A stretch of DNA of 64,000 nucleotides from Thermofilum sp. NZ13 (GTDB taxonomy: Archaea > Thermoproteota > Thermoprotei > Thermofilales > Thermofilaceae): the NCBI GenBank assembly GCA_002855745.1, contig NDWX01000008.1, forward strand, positions 1 to 64,000. Direction: 5' to 3'. How positions within the stretch are numbered: position 1 is the first letter of the stretch; every line of letters begins with the position of its first letter. The notes beneath the pieces are model-generated. The model was not told where the DNA came from and did not search any database. It was given only the letters and a program-made list of their open reading frames with translations. The translations under genes were made by a program, and so were the position numbers. This document shows, in pieces, positions 7,517 to 15,423 of this stretch.

Positions 7517-8959
7517 CTAGCGGCGAGCAAGGACCCCGAGAGCGGTCTTCGCGAGTCTCCTGAACCAGCCGTCTATGAGGTAGAGGACGGTGAAGTAGAC
7601 CGCGCCCCCCGCTACAACGGCGAGGAAAGCCTCCCTGATCCTCCACGGGTTGATGTACACGGCGGTCAGGCACATCGGGACGGATGCGGCAGCGTATCTT
7701 GTCGCTGAGCCGGCGACGCGGCGGAGGCTGACCTTACCCCTGGCGAGAGAGTAGAGCATGAGGAACGCCGCGGCCTCGGCGGCGAGCCACGACGCGCGAG
7801 CCCAAGCAGCAACCTCAACCTCCCCCCTCGTGAGGAAAAGCGCCACCAGGACACCCGAGACGCCGAGAACCGACCTGACAAGCCCAACCACGACCGTCCT
7901 GAAGATGTAGGTCCCGCGGAGCGCAGCCGGGTCCAGTACCTCGATGTCACGCCTCTCCATTCCTTGAAGCACATCCGCCAAAAGGCCGTTGACGACGCCG
8001 ACGAGCGAGGCCAGGGACGCCGCCACGAGAGCCGGGCCGGCGACAGCGTAGTCCGGGTTAAGCAGGTAGAGGAGGTTCGGCGCCAGCGCGATGGCCCCGA
8101 AAGCCGTCGGGACTCCCAGCAGCAGGGTGAACCTGAGGACCTCCTCCACCCTCTCCCCCGCGTTCTCGTGCGACTGGAGAAGGCTGGGGTACAGCCCGCG
8201 GCCAAGAGTAGAGGAGTAGCTGACGAGGTTCGAGAACGTCAGGACAACGGTGTAGTAGGCCACAGCCCTGTTAGAAGCGAAGTGGGAGATCAGGGGCACG
8301 TCCGCCATCGCCACGATCGATGCCGGCAGCCCCAGGGCGTTCACCCACGAGTAAGCCAGGATCCTCCTGGCGAGCTCGAGGCTCGGCCTCCGCGCGAGGT
8401 CTCTCCTTGTGAAGGCGACCAGTAAAGCCGTCTGGCCAGCGTGCCCGGCTAGGACGGAGAGCATCGCCGTGATCAGCGTTACCCTGGCTGTGGTGGCGAA
8501 GAAGAGGGCTGCCAGGAGCTTCACCGTCTCGAACACGAACTCCGACACAGCAGCCAGAGGGGGGTTTACGGCGTAGAGCGCAGAGTACATCGCGCCGTTG
8601 AGGTAGAGGAAGGGGAGGTACGCGATAGACAGCAGCACGGCCTCGTAGGGGACGCCGAATGAGCTGCTGATCGCCCCCGAGAGAGCCCACAGCAGGGCCA
8701 TAGAGAGGAGCGAGAACGCCGACGAGAGGGTGAGCCCTGTTGTGAGGCTCTCAAGCACCCCCCTGGCCCTGAACCTCGTAACCCAGTAGTTGACTACCGT
8801 AGCCATGCTGGCGTAGGAGAGCACTGACGAAACCACGCTCCAGGCCCCGAACTCGCTCGGCCTGAGGTTACGCGTGATGACGAGTACGAAGCCCGCGCCC
8901 ACCAGGACGCTGTACAGCTTCTCGAGGTAGAACAGCAGCCCGGTCCTCTTCAGCCCCAC
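7517..8959 (-). CDS. polysaccharide flippase-like membrane protein (MOP superfamily)
   Basis: A 480-aa protein with about 12-14 hydrophobic segments spread evenly from residue 10 to 470, the size and pattern of Wzx/RfbX-type flippases of the MATE/MOP superfamily. These flip lipid-linked sugars across the membrane for glycan or S-layer glycoprotein assembly. The opening (FYLEKLYSVLVGAGFVLVITRNLRPSEFGAW, residues ~10-40) matches the usual polysaccharide-synthase start pattern, with the RxLxPxEFG turn. The start overlaps the end of the Nudix gene by 10 bases, so the two are probably co-translated. No glycosyltransferases are adjacent, so the substrate is unknown. Confidence 0.75.
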   Translation of the reverse strand: MGLKRTGLLFYLEKLYSVLVGAGFVLVITRNLRPSEFGAWSVVSSVLSYASMATVVNYWVTRFRARGVLESLTTGLTLSSAFSLLSMALLWALSGAISSSFGVPYEAVLLSIAYLPFLYLNGAMYSALYAVNPPLAAVSEFVFETVKLLAALFFATTARVTLITAMLSVLAGHAGQTALLVAFTRRDLARRPSLELARRILAYSWVNALGLPASIVAMADVPLISHFASNRAVAYYTVVLTFSNLVSYSSTLGRGLYPSLLQSHENAGERVEEVLRFTLLLGVPTAFGAIALAPNLLYLLNPDYAVAGPALVAASLASLVGVVNGLLADVLQGMERRDIEVLDPAALRGTYIFRTVVVGLVRSVLGVSGVLVALFLTRGEVEVAAWARASWLAAEAAAFLMLYSLARGKVSLRRVAGSATRYAAASVPMCLTAVYINPWRIREAFLAVVAGGAVYFTVLYLIDGWFRRLAKTALGVLARR

Positions 8960-9495
8960 AGCCCCCCACGCTCCCTAGCAGAAAGATAGAGGAGCACGCC
9001 TGCAACCGTCTTGAGGTCCCCGAAGCCGCCGCCCACCCGCCACAGGTACTCCTGGGGGCTCATCTCCACCACCCTGAGAACCTCCCCGGGCTCCGGGTGG
9101 GCCTCCGCGTGCTCGAGCCTGCCTGCGAGGAAGAAGTGCAGCACCTCGTCGCTGTAGCCCGGAGCCACGCTGAAGCCACCAAGGTACCTCCACTCCCCAG
9201 CCCTGTAGCCCGTCTCCTCCTCCAGCTCCCTCTTAGCCGCCTCAAGAGGGCTCTCACCGGCCTCCAGCCTCCCAGCAGGGAGCTCCACGATCCACCTCTG
9301 GAGCGGGGCCCGCCACTGCTCGACGAACACGAGCCTATCCTCGCCCCTAACCGGTATGATCACCACCGCCTGGCCGAACTCCACCACGTCCCTCACGTAC
9401 GTCCTACCGCCGACCCTGACCTCGCGGCGGAAAAGCCTCACCCTCCTGCCCTCGCAGAGCAGCGTGTCGCTGACTGTTTCAGGCGTGTTGGACAC
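8950..9495 (-). CDS. Nudix hydrolase, ADP-ribose pyrophosphatase-like
   Basis: A 181-aa Nudix protein. The Nudix box is complete: the GRLEAGE start and RELEEETGY catalytic end are separated as required (residues ~95-117), with the Glu residues that bind Mg2+. Sequence before the box (VVIIPVRGEDRLVFVEQWR, ending WIVELPAG) fits the ADP-ribose/ADP-sugar pyrophosphatase group, which cleaves ADP-ribose to AMP and ribose phosphate. GTG 9495 lies about 25 bases after an ATATTTTATAGG box (9512-9524 on the minus strand), consistent with a leaderless mRNA. It is first in an operon with the flippase. Confidence 0.88.
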   Translation of the reverse strand: MSNTPETVSDTLLCEGRRVRLFRREVRVGGRTYVRDVVEFGQAVVIIPVRGEDRLVFVEQWRAPLQRWIVELPAGRLEAGESPLEAAKRELEEETGYRAGEWRYLGGFSVAPGYSDEVLHFFLAGRLEHAEAHPEPGEVLRVVEMSPQEYLWRVGGGFGDLKTVAGVLLYLSARERGGLWG

Positions 9496-9551
9496 GAAGG
9501 CTCATATCCACCGACCTATAAAATATTTTCATCGAGATGGTTACAATGAAA

Positions 9552-9583
9552 AAGCATATATACGCTATGATAAAAATCATAGC
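9552..9583 (+). promoter_or_regulatory. tup promoter with perfect palindromic operator
   Basis: TATA-like GCATATATAC at 9554-9563 is followed immediately by the perfect palindrome GCTATGAT-AAAA-ATCATAGC at 9564-9583, which covers the expected transcription start. A protein bound there would block transcription. The ModE-type regulator at 3920 is a candidate (inference). Confidence 0.65.
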
Positions 9584-9723
9584 GGTAAGATTATGAAGCA
9601 GACTGGAGCAAAGAGGTTCAATATAGTCGCCTTCTTGCTGGTGGCTATGATAAAAATCATAGCGGTAAGATTATGAAGCAGACTGGAGCAAAGAGGTTCA
9701 ATATAGTCGCCTTCTTGCTGGTG
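9564..9723 (+). repeat. exact 80-bp tandem duplication at the start of tupA
   Basis: Bases 9564-9643 and 9644-9723 are identical. Each unit contains the palindrome, an ATG and the first 17 codons of the TupA signal peptide. The unit is not a multiple of three, so the first copy runs out of frame and ends at TGA 9674-9676, overlapping the start codon of the full gene. The TATA box lies only upstream of unit 1. Confidence 0.97.
9593..9676 (+). pseudogene. truncated duplicate of the tupA start, acting as an upstream ORF (27 aa)
   Basis: It starts MKQTGAKRFNIVAFLLVA, exactly like TupA, then reads the second repeat unit in another frame and stops at TGA, which overlaps the tupA ATG as ATGA at 9673-9676. 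Because the promoter lies before this copy, ribosomes would translate this peptide first and could then re-initiate on tupA. It is either a coupling leader peptide or just a by-product of the duplication. Confidence 0.7.
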
Positions 9724-10623
9724 GCTCTCGCTTTAGTCGGGGCCGCGTACTTCTACTTCACTAACCAGCCTCAGGCAAAGCAGAAGACGGTGCTCCGGAT
9801 CGCAACCACCACGAGCGTTGACGCGACAGGTCTCCTCGACGCTTTGAAGAAGGAGTTCGAGTCCACTTATCCTGACATCAACGTCACCTGGGTCGCAGTC
9901 GGGACCGGCCAAGCGCTGCAGATAGCGATGAGGGGGGATGCTGACATGGTCATAACGCACGACAGGCCGTCCGAGGAGCAGTTCATAAAGCAGGGTTACG
10001 GCGTCCACGGTATCTCCTTCGCCTACAACGACTTCGTGATCCTAGGCCCCCCTAACGACCCAGCCGGGATCAAGGATGCCAAGAGCGCCGCGGAGGCCTT
10101 CAGGCTGATAGCGCTGGCGGGGGAGCAGGGCAGGGCAGTTTTCGTGTCGAGGGGTGACAAGTCCGGGACGAACCTCAGGGAGCTGAGGCTCTGGGAACAG
10201 GCGGGGGTGAACGCCACTGGCCGCCCCTGGTACAAGGAGACCGGGCAGGGCATGGCGCAGACGCTCATGGTCACCGACCAGCTGAGGAACGCCTACACGC
10301 TCAGCGACAGGAGCACCTACTTGGCATTCAAGGACAAGCTCTCACTCGCGGTGCTCTTCCAAGGCGACCCTGCTCTCCTAAACATATACAGGGCAACCCT
10401 CGTCAACAGCACCCGCTTCCCGTGGGTTCACTACGACGCGGCCTACAAGTTCGTGAAGTTCCTTATCTCCCCCAGAGGGCAAGCCTTAATAGGTAGCTAC
10501 ACTAAGGGCGGCGCTAAGCTGTTTAACACATGCTTCGGCAACGTCTCCAAGCTCGGCATCGTTGACCCATACGAGGAAGAGCAGATCGCCTGGTGGAGGG
10601 AGCAGTTGCAAAAGGACCCGTGA
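9673..10623 (+). CDS. tupA: tungstate ABC transporter, substrate-binding protein
   Basis: A 316-aa extracytoplasmic binding protein. Residues ~9-28 form the signal/anchor (FNIVAFLLVALALVGAAYF), with no lipobox Cys, so it is either cleaved or stays membrane-anchored. The mature part begins with the TupA signature IATTTSVDATGLLDAL; TTTS is the oxyanion-binding loop of TupA proteins rather than ModA or WtpA. Further family blocks are DADMVITHDRPSEEQF, NDFVILGPP, FVSRGDKSGTNLRE and PWYKETGQGMAQTL. It binds tungstate (possibly molybdate) and delivers it to TupB. Its start lies in the second unit of an 80-bp tandem repeat. TupB and TupC follow on the same strand. Confidence 0.92.
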   Translation: MKQTGAKRFNIVAFLLVALALVGAAYFYFTNQPQAKQKTVLRIATTTSVDATGLLDALKKEFESTYPDINVTWVAVGTGQALQIAMRGDADMVITHDRPSEEQFIKQGYGVHGISFAYNDFVILGPPNDPAGIKDAKSAAEAFRLIALAGEQGRAVFVSRGDKSGTNLRELRLWEQAGVNATGRPWYKETGQGMAQTLMVTDQLRNAYTLSDRSTYLAFKDKLSLAVLFQGDPALLNIYRATLVNSTRFPWVHYDAAYKFVKFLISPRGQALIGSYTKGGAKLFNTCFGNVSKLGIVDPYEEEQIAWWREQLQKDP

Positions 10624-10695
10624 ACCCTCTCACGGAGCCTACCCCCCAAAGCTTTTTTCCGTGCCCCCCCTACGATACCAGGAGGGCGGTTCGTA

Positions 10696-11361
10696 GTGAT
10701 CGACGCGACGCTGAGCGAGGTAGTCTCGATAACCCTTCTATCTTTACGTGTCTCGGCGACGGCCGTAGCCCTATCCTCAGCCTTCGGGCTCCCGCTGGGG
10801 GCGTTCATCGCCAGTAAGGAGTTTAGGGGCAAGCACGTCACAGTCACCGTGATAAACACGCTGATGGGCACGCCCCCCGTTCTCCTGGGCCTCCTCCTCT
10901 ACCTCCTCCTCTCCCGCCAAGGCCCCCTCGGCTGGACAGGCCTCCTCTTCACCCCCGAGGCCATGATCGTCGCCCAGTTCCTCCTGACCCTCCCGATAAC
11001 CACGGGCCTCACCATCACAGCGGTCGAGTCGTTGCCCAGGGACCTCAGGGAGCTCGTGCGCTCGCTGAGGGCCAGCGCCCTTTACGAGGCGCTACTCCTC
11101 CTGAACGAGTCCCGCGTCAACCTCCTGGGCGCGGTCCTCGCTGCGCTGGGCCGGGCGATATCGGAGGTGGGGGCTGTTATCATCGTCGGGGGAAACATAA
11201 GGTACCAGACACGGGTCCTCACAACAGCCATCGTCTACTACACGAACGCCGGCGAGTTCGACACCGCGATCGCTCTCGGCGCGGTCCTCGCCCTCGTCTA
11301 CCTCGCCGTCAACACCGCCGTGATCATCCTGAAGCTCAGGGTGGGGAAGAGTGCCGCTTGA
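10696..11361 (+). CDS. tupB: tungstate ABC transporter permease
   Basis: A 221-aa permease with about five or six hydrophobic segments and the cytoplasmic EAA-type loop (SLPRDLRELVRSL, around residues 112-125, continuing to ALGRAISEVGA) that docks on the ATPase. GTG 10696 is supported by a GGAGGG Shine-Dalgarno-like sequence at 10681-10686. The gap of 72 bases from tupA and an 11-base overlap with tupC indicate one operon. Family knowledge: TupB forms a homodimeric channel. Nothing unusual is seen in its sequence. Confidence 0.9.
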   Translation: MIDATLSEVVSITLLSLRVSATAVALSSAFGLPLGAFIASKEFRGKHVTVTVINTLMGTPPVLLGLLLYLLLSRQGPLGWTGLLFTPEAMIVAQFLLTLPITTGLTITAVESLPRDLRELVRSLRASALYEALLLLNESRVNLLGAVLAALGRAISEVGAVIIVGGNIRYQTRVLTTAIVYYTNAGEFDTAIALGAVLALVYLAVNTAVIILKLRVGKSAA

Positions 11362-12046
11362 AGCACAAGAGGTGTCGAAGAGCTACGATGGAAGACCCGT
11401 GCTCAAGAGCGTGAGCCTGATCGCCGAGAGGGGGCAGGTGACGTGCCTCATAGGCCCCAACGGCTCCGGAAAGACCACCCTCCTCCGCATACTCGCCCTC
11501 CTCGAGAAGCCTGACTCCGGGAGGATCCTCCTCGACGGGGCGGACCTCTCGATCAAAGTCAGGGAGCGCGCTGCCAGGATAGCCTACATGCCCCAGAGGC
11601 CAGTCGCCCTGACCGCAAGCGTCTACGGAAACGTATTCCTACCCCTGAGGGCAAGCGGCGTCCCTGGCCCCGAGGCCTCGAAGAGGGCGAAGAGGTACCT
11701 AGACCTCCTAGGCCTCACTGAGCTCGAGGACAAGCCCGCCCAGAGGCTCTCCGGGGGGCAGCGGCAGCTCCTCGCCATAGCGAGGGCGCTGGCGCTGGAA
11801 CCAGACCTGCTCCTGCTCGACGAGCCGACGAGCCACCTAGACCCCTCAAACGCCTCCAAGGTGAGAGCGCTGATAAGGGAGTACGTTAAATCGCGTGGCA
11901 TCGTAGCGGTCATCGTCTCCCACTCCCCCCAGGAGGTCGCGGAGCTCTCCGACAAGACCGTGCTGCTCTTCGATGGGGCCGTGAAGGGAGTCTACGCGCG
12001 GCAAGCCGTGAGCGAGGAGCTACTAAAACTCTTTTACTCCTACTGA
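11351..12046 (+). CDS. tupC: tungstate ABC transporter ATP-binding protein
   Basis: A 231-aa ABC ATPase with Walker A GPNGSGKTT, the signature LSGGQRQLLAIARALA, Walker B LLLLDEPTS and the H-loop IVSHSPQE. It lacks the C-terminal regulatory domain of long ModC/WtpC proteins, as is usual for TupC. GTG 11351 lies inside the end of tupB, so translation is coupled. The gene is the last of the operon; the next gene has its own TATA box. Confidence 0.92.
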   Translation: MPLEAQEVSKSYDGRPVLKSVSLIAERGQVTCLIGPNGSGKTTLLRILALLEKPDSGRILLDGADLSIKVRERAARIAYMPQRPVALTASVYGNVFLPLRASGVPGPEASKRAKRYLDLLGLTELEDKPAQRLSGGQRQLLAIARALALEPDLLLLDEPTSHLDPSNASKVRALIREYVKSRGIVAVIVSHSPQEVAELSDKTVLLFDGAVKGVYARQAVSEELLKLFYSY

Positions 12047-12097
12047 AAAACCCTCAAGCAGCAAAAAGCATATAAAGAACGAATGTGAAAATATATC

Positions 12098-12475
12098 ATG
12101 GCACCGACCAGGCTCGGGCTGGACGAGAAGGCTGAAGCCGCCCTCAGCTACCTCCTCGGCGTGATAACTAGCTGGATCTTCCCCTTCCCCATAAACATTA
12201 TCCTCGTCCCAGTAGCCGGCATAATCTTCCTTATCCTCGAGCCCGAGAACTACTTCGTCAGGTTCCACGCAGCCCAGTGGACGCTGGCGGCGATCACGTT
12301 TATCATCCTCACCTTAGCATTACCCTCCCTCTGGATCCTGTGGAGCCTCCTCCGCCTCATAGTCGTCATAATCGGAATCATCAAGTCGCTACAAGGGGAG
12401 CTCTACAAGTTCCCATTCATCGGAGACCTAGCAGAACAGTTCATAAAGCCACCACCCCCACCTCCCCCACCCTGA
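12098..12475 (+). CDS. small membrane protein, DUF4870/Tic20-like
   Basis: A 125-aa protein with three hydrophobic segments (about residues 15-45, 58-78 and 82-100) and the motif YFVRFHAAQW between the first two, typical of the DUF4870/Tic20-like family of small membrane proteins of unknown function. It ends in eight consecutive prolines, which is unusual and could bind a partner. ATG 12098 lies about 25 bases after a GCATATAAAG box (12067-12076), so the mRNA is probably leaderless. Confidence 0.7.
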   Translation: MAPTRLGLDEKAEAALSYLLGVITSWIFPFPINIILVPVAGIIFLILEPENYFVRFHAAQWTLAAITFIILTLALPSLWILWSLLRLIVVIIGIIKSLQGELYKFPFIGDLAEQFIKPPPPPPPP

Positions 12476-12507
12476 AAAACCGAGATTTTTCTCGTACGAA
12501 AGCCAGC

Positions 12508-12592
12508 TTAAGGCAAGGGTAGCGGGTCCTCCAGGAGCCAGACGTGCTCGCGTCCTGAGGTCGATCCACGCAGAGGCCTCCAGCAACGCTTA
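12508..12592 (-). pseudogene. 3' relic of a paralogue of the gene at 15997
   Basis: Read on the minus strand, these 85 bases match the last ~85 bases of the gene at 15997-16635 along their whole length, up to a stop codon at the same place (CTACCC...CC.TAA). The homologous codons carry a one-base insertion just after the GACCTC codons, so the frame is broken. No further upstream homology is evident. It is a degraded duplicate, next to the ankyrin gene. Confidence 0.65.
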
Positions 12593-12642
12593 ACTCCAAC
12601 CGCAAAACTCCGTAGCCGCTCTATCAGTGTTTCACGGGCCCC

Positions 12643-13383
12643 TCACCTCCAGCAGTACTTCGCCCAGGGCTCTACTGGGGCGCCGCAGCTCGGGCAGGCG
12701 CGTAGCGTCGCGCGCTCCCGGGCCGGAGAGCGCTCCGCCCGCTCAGCCGCCTCGAGCCAGACTACCCTCCTCTCCTCCACGCCCCCGCTCCTCGCGACAA
12801 CGGCTACGGGCAGCCTGCCAGCCGTCTTCGGCTTAACGGGGACCTCGACGGGGCCCTCAGCCTCGCCAGGGTCGATCCACTCCACATCCCCCTCGAGAAG
12901 AAGCCTCGCCCTGCCGCCCAGCCTAACCCTCAAAACACCCCACTCACCAGCAGCCAGTTGAGGGGCCTCGACCGACACGAGGAGCTGCTCCACACGCTGG
13001 CTTTCCACGGGCCTCTGCTTAGCTGGCTGAACCAACCGCCCCCGCCTCGCCGACTTGAGGAGCTTCATGACTTCCCTGTGCCCTCCCTTCCTCGCGAGGT
13101 CCAAGGGAGTCCTCCCCTTCTTATCCCTCGCGTCGACGTCCGCCCCGCTCTCGACGAGCAGCCTAGCAACATCCAAGTAGCCTTCCATAGCGGCCACGTG
13201 CAGCGGCGTATAGCCGAATTCGCTCCTGGCGTCGACGTCTGCGCCGCTCTCTACGAGTAGCCTAGCAACATCCAGGTGGCCCCGAGAAGCGGCCAAGTGT
13301 AGCGGCGTCCGGCCAGACTGCTTGAGGAGCTTTCTAACCTTTTTCAAGTCCCCCTTAGCCGCCGCGAGGTGGAGCTCGCTCAT
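12643..13383 (-). CDS. ankyrin-repeat protein with C-terminal zinc ribbon
   Basis: A 246-aa protein. Residues ~2-110 hold about four ankyrin repeats (GRTPLHLAASRGHLDVARLL, then GYTPLHVAAMEGYLDVARLL, then GRTPLDLARKGGHREVMKLL; the first repeat is shortened). Residues ~125-215 look like an immunoglobulin-type beta domain (APQLAAGEWGVLRVRLGG...VEVPVKPKTAGRLPV), and the end holds a zinc ribbon half-site CPSCGAPVEPWAKYC. Two of the repeats are nearly identical in DNA (13150-13190 and 13225-13275), a sign of recent duplication. Ankyrin proteins are adaptors; no partner can be named. The start ATG 13383 is preceded by an AGTTTTTAGG box near 13410. Confidence 0.8.
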   Translation of the reverse strand: MSELHLAAAKGDLKKVRKLLKQSGRTPLHLAASRGHLDVARLLVESGADVDARSEFGYTPLHVAAMEGYLDVARLLVESGADVDARDKKGRTPLDLARKGGHREVMKLLKSARRGRLVQPAKQRPVESQRVEQLLVSVEAPQLAAGEWGVLRVRLGGRARLLLEGDVEWIDPGEAEGPVEVPVKPKTAGRLPVAVVARSGGVEERRVVWLEAAERAERSPARERATLRACPSCGAPVEPWAKYCWR

Positions 13384-14323
13384 CGATTGGGAGTGCTTGT
13401 ATCTTCCTAAAAACTTGATGGTCGTGGTGTCGGCTTGAGAGCTTCAAGGTTTTCGGTAATTAGACCAGGGCATGGGCTTCAAAGTTCCTCCGGTGGCGTG
13501 CTTTGGAGGCTCACGCAGCTTCCCAGCGCTTCACGGGAAAAGTTGTGCGGCACAGACCGCGCCAACCAGGGTGCAAGCAAACGCGCTTGTAGCTGGCAGT
13601 TGCACCAGCGGGAATTAGTCGTGGGGCTAAAGCACACCGCTCAGCGCTTTTGAGCGGGCTTTGAGCTACAACGGTGGTGTCGCTTTGAGCCTGGAGCGGC
13701 GCGACAGAAGCTACTCGGAACAAACGGCACGTCTTTTCGCGGTGTTGGGGCAGCTGTCGCCCAGACCCCTGATCCTCCTCTGGAGCTTCGATGTAACCCG
13801 TGGTTGGCGCTTCACTCCCTCGTGCTGGAGCACCGAGTGTGTTGCCTCGGATCATACGTACCTGGGGCTACCGCCTCCACGTTCCTGCTAGCTTCCACCT
13901 CGTGCTGCCTACTTGAGGCTCTAACACGCTGTAACTAGGACGAGGGAACGCTAGGGGTCAGTTCTCGCTCTTTAGACCTCCACTAACCTCATGTGCTAAT
14001 GCTCCGGAGGCCATAGCGCTCGAAGCATAATAACTCGTGCGTGCACCCCTTGGCGAATAGTGCTCTTAGGTGGCGTTGATCCGTTCTCTTCGGCTAGTAA
14101 GCTGGTAGCCTCCGTGCATTTGCTGTGTACGCAACGAATCTATGAGAGTCTAAGGTGTTGCCAAAGCGGGGGTTGAGGCGCCTCGCGTAATACTTCGCCG
14201 ATGCCCTGGGGCATTAGCCCGTTTTTCGGCTTCTCCTGAAGTGCGACTGCTCGAGCGGGGCTTGCGTGTGTTGTTGAGTCGCTCGCTACCCTGTGCTGAG
14301 CCCCGATTATCACGGGGGTATTT
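13384..14323. other. 940 bases without a recognisable gene
   Basis: Frames here (for example 13511-13855 minus and 13661-13891 plus) do not look like protein: no hydrophobic core pattern, mixed codon use, no homologue recognised. A clear hairpin CCGCTCA/TGAGCGG is at 13637-13657; its loop resembles that of a hairpin at 24663-24679. The stretch probably holds decayed genes. The end (14314-14326) is the promoter of the next gene. Confidence 0.5.
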
Positions 14324-14356
14324 ATGCCAGCGGGCTTCTTTTCAGAGGGGTGTGTC

Positions 14357-14794
14357 GTGGCAGTTCGTGCAGGAGGCGCTGAATACGAGCGAGTCTGGGT
14401 GTGTGAGCATGTCGAGTTCGCGGAGGCCTACATGAGCAGGGCGCTTGAGCTACTTGGGAAAGGCAACCCCTACGACGCCGCCGAGAAGCTCTGGGCCTCG
14501 GTGCGGCGTGTCACCCTCGCGCTTACCGAGCTCGCCCTGGGCCGCGTGGCGCCCGAGAGGGGTGAGACGTGGAGGGCGTTCATCGCGAGAGCGCTCCGGG
14601 TAGCCGGCCTCGAAAGCGGCCGGGCCGAGGAGCTGGCGTTAGTGTTCGTCGAGGTCCGGGACAGGCTGCACGGGGCTGTCTTCTACGGCGCGGTGTACGA
14701 GGAGCAGGAGCACAAGCCGGTGTTCGAGAAGGGCTTCGAGTACGTGAGGGTCGTTGCCGGCCTCGTCTCCAGGCTCGCGGGCGCCACGACCTGA
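14357..14794 (+). CDS. PaREP1/HEPN-like helical protein
   Basis: A 145-aa all-helical protein resembling the PaREP1/PaREP8 group common in Thermoproteales: EAYMSRALELLGKGNPYDAA, KLWASVRRVTLAL, and RDRLHGAVFY near the end, where the HEPN-like Rx4-6H pattern (RDRLHG) can be read. HEPN proteins are often RNases paired with an MNT nucleotidyltransferase; one such gene lies 630 bases downstream (15424). GTG 14357 is preferred because the ATG at 14324 lies inside the GGTATTTATGCC promoter box (14315-14326), and a GAGGGG sequence precedes GTG 14357. The function is unproven. Confidence 0.6.
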   Translation: MAVRAGGAEYERVWVCEHVEFAEAYMSRALELLGKGNPYDAAEKLWASVRRVTLALTELALGRVAPERGETWRAFIARALRVAGLESGRAEELALVFVEVRDRLHGAVFYGAVYEEQEHKPVFEKGFEYVRVVAGLVSRLAGATT

Positions 14795-15183
14795 TGCCTC
14801 GCCTGCGCTGGGGCAGGCTTTCAGCTTTCCCCGCGGGTTCGCTTCGGGGTTTTTATAGCTCGTCCGCGGGTTAGTGGGTGGGTGTGTGCTCCTCCTTTTC
14901 TGCCCCCACTGGCCCCCTTAAATTTTTCGTCATCTTTCTTCGGCCTCGGGGTCGCCACACGGGGGCGACGCATCGCCCTCTTCGGGCCTGCCCCTCTCGG
15001 GGCCTCCGGGGAGGAGCACCCGGCGGCCGCCACGCCTCAGCGGCAGCAGCGGCCAACTGCCCTACACCTCAATCGTGGCGGTGCTGCAGGGGTTTATCTC
15101 CCTTTCGCTGTGAACGCTGAAAGTGAAACCACTCGCCGCACCTCCCAGGAAGGTGCAGAGGGCTTAAAAGCGGGCACCGGCTG
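14795..15183. other. 389-base gap, possible short transcript
   Basis: A TTTTTATAGC box at 14849-14858 could start a transcript near 14878, but the frames that follow (14878-15120 and 14882-15187) are Pro/Arg/Ala-rich and look non-coding. GC-rich hairpins such as CCCCTCTCGGGG (14991-15002) are present. A GGCTTAAAAG box at 15161-15170 probably serves the next small gene. Confidence 0.35.
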
Positions 15184-15339
15184 GTGAAGGCGTTGCCGGG
15201 GGTGGGAGACACCTACCACTGGTACAACGTGTGGATAAGCGAAGGGAAATATGGGTGCGACTTCTTCCGCGCTTATGGCTACGTGCGCAGGGCGAGGGTC
15301 TGCAGCCACATCGCCACCGTCATGCTTTATAGGAGGTAG
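15184..15339 (+). CDS. SWIM-like zinc-finger minigene, copy 2 (51 aa)
   Basis: A 51-residue protein containing YHWYNVWISEGKYGCDFF followed by AYGYVRRARVCSHIATVML, homologous to the minigene at 389-514. The pattern (hydrophobic strand, Cys, then CSHIATVML) fits a SWIM zinc finger, although the first half lacks the second Cys of CxC. The TAG stop corresponds to a CAG codon in copy 1, and the following codons (LRLGA) still resemble copy 1, so the protein was once slightly longer. GTG 15184 follows the GGCTTAAAAG box by about 20 bases. It lies between the HEPN-like and nucleotidyltransferase genes. Confidence 0.5.
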   Translation: MKALPGVGDTYHWYNVWISEGKYGCDFFRAYGYVRRARVCSHIATVMLYRR

Positions 15340-15423
15340 CTGAGGCTCGGAGCCTAGCTCACAAAGACAATATTTTTCATAGTGTTCCAGGGGGGTTATA
15401 TTCTCAGAGAGGTTTTGAGTACC

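Noticed and set aside
13511-13855. 114-codon frame on the minus strand
   Set aside because: Composition is unlike neighbouring proteins, no start signal and no recognisable fold.
15100-15140. GAAAGTGAAACC-like segment as a CRISPR repeat
   Set aside because: Occurs once; no regularly spaced copies anywhere in the window.
14882-15187. 101-codon frame before the SWIM minigene
   Set aside because: Low-complexity Pro/Ala/Arg content and no promoter at a suitable distance for its start; likely an open frame from GC-rich DNA.
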